DNA from: Chitinivibrionales bacterium
GTDB taxonomy: Bacteria; Fibrobacterota; Chitinivibrionia; Chitinivibrionales; JANQEN01
Assembly (NCBI GenBank): GCA_028278335.1
Contig: JANQEN010000263.1
Span: 1-51,467, forward strand
Direction of reading: 5' to 3'
DNA length: 51,467 nt
Of the stretch, positions 35,386 through 43,302 are shown piece by piece. Under the pieces are notes generated by a model. It did no database searches. It saw only the letters and a program-made list of their open reading frames with translations, and was not told the DNA's origin. The translations under genes and the position numbers were made by a program. Position 1 is the first letter of the stretch. Each line of letters opens with the position of its first letter.

Positions 35386-37503
35386 ATGAAAATAAAATAT
35401 ACCTGTCTCGTATTTATAATCTCTTGTATGTCTCTTCTCCATGCAAAACCTGAGTTTGTAAACTACCTTGCTGATAATCGATTAAATCAAATAAATGATT
35501 TAATAACAGAAGGGGAAATTATCTGGATAGCAACTGAGAATGGTGTCATTAAAAGAAATAATGAGGGTAATCTACTCAAGATCATTACAACAGAAGATGG
35601 CCTAGCAGCTAATAAAGTAAAAAAGATTGCGATTGATGCTTCACATAATAAATGGTTTGCAACTGAAAATGGTGTCAGTAAATATGACGGAAAAGATTGG
35701 ACCAATTATAGAAAAGAACATGGATTAGTGAGTAATTATATAACTGCGCTTTGTGTGGATCATAACGATAAGAAATGGTTTGGATCTTGTCATGGTGTTA
35801 GTTGCTTTAATGATACTAACTGGGTAACGTATACGAAATCGGATGGATTGGTTGATAATGATATTTTATCCATTGCAATTGATTCTGAAAACAATACATG
35901 GTTTGGAACAAATGGGTATGGTGTTAGTAAACTAACAGATACCACATGGGTGACCTATACAGACGATGATGTGCTTTTAAATAATTACATTACTGACATT
36001 GTATTAGAACCAAACAATACCCTGTTGTTCATATCACATCTATGTGATAGTATTACTCGATATGATGGTGCAATTTTTTCTCATATTTCGTTTTATGATG
36101 GTTGAGGTGGAATAAGTATACGGTCAGTTGACTATGATAACAGGGGAAATGGTTGGTTTGCTACAAGTTCTGGTATTCGTGTGTTTAACGGTATCACAGT
36201 TGACACTGTTTACACAATGTCTGATGGTTTAGGTGACGAAGATGTGATATCAGTGACAATAGATTCATCGGGAAATGTCTGGGCTGGAACTGCCCATTGT
36301 GGGGTGTTTAAGTTTGATGGTGAATCATTTACCAATTACTTCACAGAAATAGATGAAGGATTGGTTGATAATTATATCGCGTCCTTAGCCTGTGATCTAC
36401 AAGGTACTATATGGTTTGGAACCTCACATGTCGGAGTAAGCTCATTTGATGGAATAAACTGGAAAACCTATCAGCAAAAGGACGGGTTGCTTAGTAACTA
36501 TGTTTCATCAATTGCAATAGATTCAACAGGCGATATTTGGTTTGCAAGTCAACTTGGTGCATCTAAATTTAATGGAGTTGAATGGTCTTATCTTGACACT
36601 TCAGATGGACTACATGATGATTTTGTAAGTTTAATTGTAGTGGAAAATAATAGAGATATATGGTTTGGCACCTTGTTAAATGGGGTCTGTAAATTTGATG
36701 GAACCACATGGATGGTCTATGATACATCCAACGGACTTCCAGGAAATATGGTTACAGATATTGAATTTGACAAAAATGGAAACACATGGCTTGGCACATA
36801 TTATGGATTGGCTAAGTTTGATGGACTTTCGTGGACCATCCACAATAAATTGAGCGGCTTTCCAAGTAACAGTATTAAAACAATTGCCTTTGATAGTAAG
36901 GGCAATAAATGGTTAGGCACTGGTGATACTGGAGTCATACTATTTGAAGATCCTGGTTTTACAATCTATACTCGTGAAAATGGACTAGGAGATAATACTA
37001 TTAATGGCATTGCAATTGACAACAATGGGGGTGTGTGGGCTGCCACAAATCACGGTATAAGCATATTTGACGGAAAAACGTGGAAAAATTTTACAACTGT
37101 TGATGGGCTTATATATAGAATAGTAGAGGCCATCACAATTGATAATAGTGGTGATATTTGGATTGGTACCAGAGAAGGTGTTTCCAAACTTGTAGCTTCA
37201 TCAATAGGAATAAAACAAAAGAATAATGATAATCATCAATCACCGTTTTACTTTCAATCAATATCCAACCCTAATAGTAAAAATTTTCATTTTTGTTATA
37301 GCCTTCCTTCCAGGCAAAAAGTTTCCCTAAATATTTTTGATCCTAAAGGTAAACTTATAAAGAACTTAGTAAGTGGACTTAAAAAAGATGGTAGCCACAC
37401 TGCAGAATTTAATACTTACAGCATCTCTTCTGGGATATATTTCTGCAGGTTAGAAACAGAAAAAAGTGGTTGCTTAAGTAGGAAGATTATTGTTTTTAAA
37501 TAG
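35386..37503 (+). pseudogene. Two-component-regulator-type propeller protein split by an in-frame TGA
   Basis: Signal peptide MKIKYTCLVFIISCMSLLHA, then about 14 blades of about 44 residues with consensus 'DGLxxNxIxxIAIDxxxNxWFGTxxGVSKFDGxxWxxY' (the 'two component regulator propeller' repeat), and a C-terminal type IX sorting-type domain (LNIFDPKGKLIKNLV onward). TGA at 36103-36105 interrupts the frame. Exactly in frame after it, the repeat pattern continues (IRSVDYDNRGNGWFATSSGI), so the two open pieces, 35386-36105 and 36106-37503, are one 705-codon gene. A GTG at 36181 could restart translation, but would give a product without signal peptide. Sensor-type propeller without kinase; probably a surface protein, now likely inactive unless the stop is an error or is read through. 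Confidence 0.8.
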
Positions 37504-37685
37504 CTCAATTCCCTTTTCGTCAATGTTTTTTAATATCCTCTTTGAAAGCGAAAGAGCATCATATTTTTTTATCCCTTTTCCCAATATGACAGCAAGTAAT
37601 TCCTGGTCGGAAAGAGTTTTTGCTCCTTTGGAAAGGAGCTTTTCCCGGGGCGTTCATGTTGCGGTAAGTCTTTTAGCTTTTTCAT
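37474..37685 (-). pseudogene. radC: radC N-terminal remnant with frameshift
   Basis: Reading the minus strand from ATG at 37685 gives MKKLKDLPQHERP. A one-base shift in a C/G run (about 37646-37652) then leads to REKLLSKGAKTLSDQELLAV, ILGKGIKKYDALSLSKRIL and KNIDEKGIEL, ending at TAA 37474. This is the helix-hairpin-helix UPF0758 N-terminus of RadC (normally about 225 residues); the C-terminal JAB/MPN metalloprotease domain is missing. The remnant overlaps the 3' end of the propeller gene by about 30 bases. radC genes are common in mobile and defence islands, so it marks the likely left edge of the island. Confidence 0.75.
37622..37639. terminator. Hairpin able to end transcription of the propeller gene
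   Basis: GCTCCTT-TGGA-AAGGAGC has a T run on both flanks (TTTTT before, TTTT after), so it could terminate in either direction. It lies inside the radC remnant, so it may instead be a chance outcome of that coding sequence (KLLSKGA). Confidence 0.4.
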
Positions 37686-37777
37686 TGCTCAGCAAGGGAT
37701 TATAAATAATCAAAAATACGAGTTTTATCCTCATTTTGTTTGGCTAATTGCATTACAGCCAGTTAAAAAATAATACA

Positions 37778-38359
37778 TTAAGACCCCTCATACTTTCTGC
37801 CAGTCAATTTTCTAAAAGCTATTTTATCTTTTTTAGGTTGCCGGTGTTCATATTTTTCAGCCCAATCAGCAAGATATTCTTGTTTCCTATCATCCCAAAC
37901 TATAGTTTTTCTTTCAATCCATCTGTTAATTATTGCTAGGGGTGAAACTGATCCCTTAAAATCATTTGAAAACTCTTGTTCACAAAAAGCCACAAGACCT
38001 GCATCTCCAGAGGTGATTTTATACCCTAATGCTAAAGTACTTGCAGCAATTTTTCTGTCGGGGAAGCTAAGGTCAAAAAGGCGACCGGTTACTTTATTTA
38101 GTGTGCCAACATTAATAAGCTCAGAAATGGCTGAGAAATAGAGATCGATAGTTTTGTTCTGCGAAGCATTTATTGATAGCGGTTTTATTTTACTTCGTAA
38201 CTCTCTGGTCCAGGGATACTTACTTTTAAACTTGCTGGTTCTAATTATTTCATCATGAACATCTTTTATGGTGACACACTCATATCGATCATCAATAAAC
38301 ATGTCTGGAGCAATTCGCAGAAGCATCAATACACTTGACGTATCGCACAAGATAAACAC
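37778..38359 (-). CDS. PIN-like domain protein, probable toxin
   Basis: 193 residues. The N-terminus FILCDTSSVLMLLRIAP matches the first strand and helix of PIN-like nucleases, with Asp6 as first metal ligand. Later acidic positions occur in FDLSFPDRKIAA and in the C-terminal strand ITSGDAGLVAFCEQEF, the place of the last PIN aspartate. PIN toxins cleave RNA. The start is GTG at 38359, supported by AAAGGA 7 bases upstream. It lies 183 bases after the XRE-ImmA/IrrE gene on the same strand, a pairing reported for some predicted toxin-antitoxin loci. The C-terminus is rich in Lys/Arg. The family identification is by eye; a DUF4411-like relative is possible. Confidence 0.6.
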   Translation of the reverse strand: MFILCDTSSVLMLLRIAPDMFIDDRYECVTIKDVHDEIIRTSKFKSKYPWTRELRSKIKPLSINASQNKTIDLYFSAISELINVGTLNKVTGRLFDLSFPDRKIAASTLALGYKITSGDAGLVAFCEQEFSNDFKGSVSPLAIINRWIERKTIVWDDRKQEYLADWAEKYEHRQPKKDKIAFRKLTGRKYEGS

Positions 38360-38542
38360 AACAATTCCTTTCGTAAAGAACTGCTTTCACAACTATCTTA
38401 CTGCGGAATACTTGATGCTTTTTCACCCTGACTTCGTTACATTTTCTTGCCATACGATCTGTATGCCTACAAAAATGTGCCTTATCAGGATAAAAAATCA
38501 TCTTCCTCTACCTTGAACCTAGTTATAAAAGCAGTTCTGCAA

Positions 38543-39640
38543 TCACTCCTTCACACGCTCCAACTCTTCTATAACAGCTTTTGCATCCATACTAGTATTA
38601 AATCCCAGCCATTCTGCGAATTTTCTTGTTGAGCAATCTGAAATTTGATTTGAAATTAAGTCTATAAACAGGGGAGACAATTCTTTAAGCATTTTTATAT
38701 AGTGTAACGGGTCATTATTTTTATAGAGCATTTGCTCAATAGTTTTAAATTTTCTTTTAAATAGTGTGTCTGCTCCACCAATAGTGATCTTAGTACATAA
38801 TCCTGCTTTATGTAATCTTATATAAATTCCATAAAGAGAATGGGCATAATCTGATGATACTTCTTTTAAATGGTTTATTACAGTACCTGTTGTCTGCCCT
38901 TTAATATAACGTGCAATATGTCTTACATACTCATCAGGAAATTGAGTATACATGGCAACCAAATCACAAAAATTCTCTTCTTCCGCATCATATATGAGTG
39001 CAGGTTCCTCATCTCTAATTGCATGGACAATCTCATGCAACAATTGGAATATTAAATCTAAGATATTTGTATTAGTGTTGATAAATATTACCCGTTGTCC
39101 ACATATTTTTGAGTAAAAAGCATATATATCCTTTTTAAATTGTTCAGGAAACTCTCGACAAATTGCATAAATTCCTAATTCTTTTAGAAGCTTGAAAGAG
39201 TAATCGAAGTTGAACGGTTTGCCTTCAGGAATCATTGCCAATTTCCGCAGATGCTTAGAAAGTTTTATAGCATTCTCTTTACTGCGTTCTTTTATCCTGA
39301 CAACTGGAAGCAATATTGGCGATGGTGCCTGCCTGAACAGATTTAAATATTGCTCTGCCAAGTTATGAGAGGCATCCTTCATCTCTGGAGTAACCTTCTT
39401 TTTACGAACAGTTCGATGTTGGGGTATTGTTATTAGGCTTTCTGTCAATGATGTAAAAAAATAATTAGGTTTGATATCAAGAATGGTACACAACCCAATG
39501 AGATATTGCCCGCGAGGAATTTGGCCACCAATCCACTTTGTAACTGTTTGCCGTGTTACCTCCAATTTATCCGCAATATCATTAACTTTGATACCCAATT
39601 CACTAGCCCGCAATTTAATTTTGGAGCCATCCCAGCTCAT
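38543..39640 (-). CDS. XRE-family regulator fused to ImmA/IrrE-type metallopeptidase
   Basis: 365 residues. Residues about 8-62 are an XRE helix-turn-helix (GIKVNDIADKLEVTRQTVTK). Residues about 110-250 carry an ImmA/IrrE (COG2856-like) peptidase: H202-E203-x-x-H206 in LLHEIVHAI, and a downstream EEENFCDLVAMY where the third ligand is expected. Such proteins cleave a repressor or sense stress, and act as antitoxin/regulator in several predicted toxin-antitoxin and phage modules. Upstream is a promoter overlapping a palindrome, so self-regulation is likely. Probably acts with the PIN-like gene downstream. Confidence 0.82.
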   Translation of the reverse strand: MSWDGSKIKLRASELGIKVNDIADKLEVTRQTVTKWIGGQIPRGQYLIGLCTILDIKPNYFFTSLTESLITIPQHRTVRKKKVTPEMKDASHNLAEQYLNLFRQAPSPILLPVVRIKERSKENAIKLSKHLRKLAMIPEGKPFNFDYSFKLLKELGIYAICREFPEQFKKDIYAFYSKICGQRVIFINTNTNILDLIFQLLHEIVHAIRDEEPALIYDAEEENFCDLVAMYTQFPDEYVRHIARYIKGQTTGTVINHLKEVSSDYAHSLYGIYIRLHKAGLCTKITIGGADTLFKRKFKTIEQMLYKNNDPLHYIKMLKELSPLFIDLISNQISDCSTRKFAEWLGFNTSMDAKAVIEELERVKE

Positions 39641-39701
39641 ATTGATTTGTCCCCGTTATTTGGTTATTAATTATATGCTTTAAATTGCATATTCTACCAC
39701 T

Positions 39702-39744
39702 ATTCTACAATAATATAATAAAATGTAAACAAAAGGTTACATTT
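39702..39744 (-). promoter_or_regulatory. Promoter and operator of the XRE-ImmA gene
   Basis: On the minus strand TTTACA (39729-39724) and TAGAAT (39707-39702) are separated by 16 bases, a plausible -35/-10 pair, with a second TAGAAT at 39696-39691. The -35 box overlaps a perfect palindrome, AAATGTAA-8 bases-TTACATTT (39721-39744), a good operator for the XRE protein. The rest of 39641-40054 is AT-rich. A 116-codon plus-strand frame there is very hydrophobic with no supported start or relatives, and I do not call it. Confidence 0.5.
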
Positions 39745-40054
39745 TTAAACTTTGTTTTAAATTTATTGTTTTATATGGAAGGTGAGATTATTGAAGGATT
39801 TGTTAATTATTACTGTTTAATGTCTCTTTTATTTCCTGTAAGTGGCTTCATCATCTTAGGTGGGTATGAAGTCAAATCGCTTTATGTATTTCATAACTTT
39901 TGTTCAATTTTATTATTATTTAGCCCCTGCTTTTTATCTGGTTTTTTTAGACTTTTGTTTTTAAACTTTTCCTTTATTTTAAGCTGCCATCACTCATTGA
40001 GCTTAGCAATTATTGAAGTGAGGGTGAACGCTTAATATTTTTCTGTACATATTG

Positions 40055-42790
40055 CTAACCGACTTCAAGCCACCCTATCAACTTGGAACTATAAGCCTGG
40101 TCTGAATCATTCGTACCTCGGTGCTTAAGCTCCCTTTCAAGCAATTGCTCAACCATGGTAAGTTTATCCATTGAACCGGAAGAACTAGCCGTGGACATTT
40201 GAAACAACTCATCCGCATGCCGTTCTAAGGGAACAACCCTATTCCCGTCTTTGTCCATACCCACTTTGACGATCGACCTAATAACATGCCCCTTATCGTT
40301 GTGGGTTTCTACTTCCCAAACAGAGAGTATCCCTTCTGGATAGTCACCAGTTTTTACAGAGCAGCCCAGCTCTATAGTTGTCAGATTCCGATATTCCTCC
40401 AACCATGCTCCAATAAGAGGATGATCCAACCCAATGAGATCAAGGTTTTCCTTGTCAAGAACTTCGTCACGATTTGTCGAAAAGGATATTACCTGATTAT
40501 TACCAGACAATTTCAATTGAAACCTATGGTCTTTAATCTTATCAAAATCAAAACCTTGAATTTCAGCTACACCAGAAAGGAATCCAATTAATTCATTCAT
40601 GCTCTTGTCGATATTGGACAATGGCGAATAATCATCCAAACTGAATTGATCGAGATCTTGAAAAAGCTCACTCACAGCATCACGAGCTTCTGCCGCATTT
40701 GTCATGGCAGCATTGAGCTCCAATTGAGTTCGCTTTAATGTCGGATCTTCTAGGGCTTCTGAATACAATTGCTGGTAATTGATGCGTTCCTGCAACTGCC
40801 CTAATATCTGTGAACGTAAGTCTTCTGCCACATTACCAGATTCATCTACTTTACCTAGTGCCTTGGCAATATCCTTTAGTTTATCATCCAATAGTAAGAA
40901 TATTTTTCCTTCAATTGTATCGCTGAGAACAAGGTTGTAAACCTGTGCAGTATCTTTCTGACCATATCGATGAATACGCCCGATGCGTTGCTCAACATCC
41001 ATTGGGTTCCAGGGCAGATCGAAATTAAAAAGAACACGAGCATGTTGTAAGTTGATACCCTCACGGCCGGCAGCGGTACAAATCATCACTCTTGGCCCTT
41101 TGGCTTGCTTAAACCGTTTTTCAGCCGCAGTCTTACCGCTATGGTCTCCACCTTTGAGTACAACAACGCCCTGACCGGGAAATTCTCTTTCGATTTCTTC
41201 ACCAAGCATTTCTACTGTTCCGAGATATGTGGCGAAAATAACGACCCGTTCCTTTGGATTCTGCTTCCAAAGAACACTGAGTGCCGAAAGCAGATTGGCA
41301 ACTTTGGTTTCTTGTATCGTAGGAAATCGTTCCAACAGTTGAGTAATTCTCATTCGTTCTTCAGGAAGCGCAAACGCTACCATATTCATGGCAGCATCTT
41401 CTGCGGCTTCAGTGACTAACTCTTCAGTGAAAGTATTTGAAGCAAGAGCAAGCTCTTCTTCGTTTATCTTTTTTAGCTGCTTCCGCTTTAAATCATTTAA
41501 GATTCTCTCGGCTTCCAACAGACTCATCTGATCTTTTCCGAGATGAAACTCTTTACATATGAATTGTTTCGCAGCAGCAAAAGCTTCATCACGCAGATCG
41601 ATATTCATCTCTGCGTCATGAATGAGCCCTTCATGTACTGTTAGAGCGATCAACCGCCGCCTTAATGTTCGGTGAACGGCTGCAAAGCTTGATGCTGCAA
41701 TCTTCTGGAATATGGTCATGACGAATCCCAGTGCACGCCCCTTACCACCCTCCTTCTTTGCCAAAGCAAAGCCATCCCTCAGATAATCATTTAATTCTTG
41801 GTAGAAGTACCGTTCTTCATAAGACATGGTAAAGGATTCGGTATGAACCCATCTTCTGGCAAACAAAGTAGATCCATCCGGTCTACAAGCATCTGCTTTG
41901 GTGCGTCGGAATATAAAGGGATTTAACCGATGGCGTTCTGCCACCATTTTCTGCTCTGTATGAAAGAGTGTGGGATCCAGTAATTGAATCAATTTCCAAA
42001 ATCGGAAATGATCACCTTGGTGAGGTGTGGCAGATAGGAGCAGCAGATCTCTTGTATGATCTCTTATAGATTCTGCGAGTTTATAGTTTTGAGTTTTCTT
42101 TGCCCTTCCACCTTGTTTATATGCTGTAAGATGATGAGCCTCATCAAACACAACAAGATCCCATGTCGGAGCTGCAAGTAGCTTTTTTACACGTGCAGGG
42201 CGCTTCAAAGTGTCAATACTGACAATAAGCAGGTTATGCTTTTCAAAAGCATTTGTCTTGCGGTCGCTGACATCACCTTCGCTTCCAAAAACCTCAAAGT
42301 TCAAATTGAAAACATCATTAAGCTCTCGATGCCAGTTATTGACCAGACCAGCAGGAACAATCATCAAAGCTCTATTAAGCTCTCCACGACTAGCCAATTC
42401 TCTAAGAACCAATGCAGTCTCAATTGTTTTTCCCAATCCAACTTCATCGGCCACCAAAAAGCGCCTTGGACCAGCAGTAGCCACTTTGTGAGTAAGTACA
42501 ACTTGATGAGGAAGTAGATCGATACGAGCAGAAGTCATGGAGCTAGCATTTTCCAGAAGAGGTAGCTCATGCGCCTTATAGCATAACCATGCTTTTTTTA
42601 GACGTTTTTCTCCACCAGCAACATTGCTAACAACGGTTTCATTTCTGCTTAATGCCGGTGATAATTCCTTGAGGGGAACATTTTTCTCACCAACAGCAAA
42701 AAACACTGTAGCAAATTCAGCTGAAGTTGCAAGTATCGCACCTTGACCGAATTCCTTGTGTTGTACTCTTGTTCCTGGTTGAAATGCCAT
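40055..42790 (-). CDS. RapA/SNF2-family helicase of the defence operon
   Basis: 911 residues. A short N-terminal beta domain (GTRVQHKEFGQGAILATSAE) precedes the ATPase. Walker A is DEVGLGKT (Lys121), then DEAHH (about 216-220), LLLSATPHQGD, and the C-terminal lobe with GREGINLQHARVLFNFDLPW and QRIGRIHRYGQ (about 600). The long C-terminus is family-specific. It resembles the SNF2-type helicases of DISARM (DrmD) and some BREX variants (BrxHII-like). It probably translocates on DNA as the effector or motor of the system. Last of five tightly packed genes, with the start 6 bases after the 167-residue gene. Confidence 0.88.
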   Translation of the reverse strand: MAFQPGTRVQHKEFGQGAILATSAEFATVFFAVGEKNVPLKELSPALSRNETVVSNVAGGEKRLKKAWLCYKAHELPLLENASSMTSARIDLLPHQVVLTHKVATAGPRRFLVADEVGLGKTIETALVLRELASRGELNRALMIVPAGLVNNWHRELNDVFNLNFEVFGSEGDVSDRKTNAFEKHNLLIVSIDTLKRPARVKKLLAAPTWDLVVFDEAHHLTAYKQGGRAKKTQNYKLAESIRDHTRDLLLLSATPHQGDHFRFWKLIQLLDPTLFHTEQKMVAERHRLNPFIFRRTKADACRPDGSTLFARRWVHTESFTMSYEERYFYQELNDYLRDGFALAKKEGGKGRALGFVMTIFQKIAASSFAAVHRTLRRRLIALTVHEGLIHDAEMNIDLRDEAFAAAKQFICKEFHLGKDQMSLLEAERILNDLKRKQLKKINEEELALASNTFTEELVTEAAEDAAMNMVAFALPEERMRITQLLERFPTIQETKVANLLSALSVLWKQNPKERVVIFATYLGTVEMLGEEIEREFPGQGVVVLKGGDHSGKTAAEKRFKQAKGPRVMICTAAGREGINLQHARVLFNFDLPWNPMDVEQRIGRIHRYGQKDTAQVYNLVLSDTIEGKIFLLLDDKLKDIAKALGKVDESGNVAEDLRSQILGQLQERINYQQLYSEALEDPTLKRTQLELNAAMTNAAEARDAVSELFQDLDQFSLDDYSPLSNIDKSMNELIGFLSGVAEIQGFDFDKIKDHRFQLKLSGNNQVISFSTNRDEVLDKENLDLIGLDHPLIGAWLEEYRNLTTIELGCSVKTGDYPEGILSVWEVETHNDKGHVIRSIVKVGMDKDGNRVVPLERHADELFQMSTASSSGSMDKLTMVEQLLERELKHRGTNDSDQAYSSKLIGWLEVG

Positions 42791-42795
42791 GCGCC

Positions 42796-43299
42796 TTAAC
42801 TAATCCTGTCCAGATAAAGTCCAATCCACGTACTATCAGAATTTGATTCAATGCGCCTAAGACTTTTCTGAGCACCATTCCAAATCCCTGAACCCAAATC
42901 AATTTCTTTTCCTCTATCCTTACCATCACAACGCCATGTATATCGGTTCTCACTCATGTGTTCTATCCAGCGATGTTGATCTGTCATCCAAAATACAAGG
43001 GCAAATTGTCCTTCGGCGAATGACTGAAAATCATATATCCTCTTGTAGGTTTCTTGTTTTACCCAGCTTTCAGCATCTTCTACTCCTAGGGCATCAAGAG
43101 CCGCATCCAATCCGGCAACAAGAAGCGTATCCCCAATAAATGGAATTTCATCCTCAGGCCAGCCACTATCATAAAGTTCAAAGAAATGGCGCAAAGAAAT
43201 TGATTCACCATTCTTTACTAAATCAGAAAGGGTTTCATTATCCCAAATTACCGATATACCCTTTCTTTTCCAAACATCATCTTTTAAGGCAGGATTCAT
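42796..43299 (-). CDS. Unrecognised 167-residue protein inside the defence operon
   Basis: No signal peptide or membrane segment. It is acidic and rich in Trp and Asp/Glu: GDTLLVAGLDAALDALGVED, FALVFWMTDQHRWIEHMS, GSGIWNGAQKSLRRIESNSD. I do not recognise a family; DUF3780, a small protein I remember from related methylase/DUF499 clusters, is one guess that I could not verify. It starts 3 bases after the methylase stop, with its ribosome site GGAGGAATAAAG inside the methylase end. That implies tightly matched expression, so it is likely an obligate subunit or specificity/inhibitor factor for its neighbours. Confidence 0.75.
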   Translation of the reverse strand: MNPALKDDVWKRKGISVIWDNETLSDLVKNGESISLRHFFELYDSGWPEDEIPFIGDTLLVAGLDAALDALGVEDAESWVKQETYKRIYDFQSFAEGQFALVFWMTDQHRWIEHMSENRYTWRCDGKDRGKEIDLGSGIWNGAQKSLRRIESNSDSTWIGLYLDRIS

Positions 43300-43302
43300 T
43301 CT

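Noticed and set aside
36103..36105. Selenocysteine codon or alternative genetic code (TGA as Trp/Gly)
   Set aside because: No SECIS-like hairpin follows, the protein type is not a selenoprotein, and other genes in the window use TGA as a normal stop.
37490..37705. 71-residue plus-strand protein after the propeller gene
   Set aside because: It is the antisense of the radC remnant, which explains the open frame.
38292..38501. 69-residue minus-strand protein between the PIN and XRE genes
   Set aside because: It overlaps the PIN gene in another frame, has no ribosome site support and shows no family pattern.
39685..40035. 116-residue plus-strand protein
   Set aside because: Hydrophobic, low-complexity translation of AT-rich intergenic DNA, with no ribosome site and no recognisable family.
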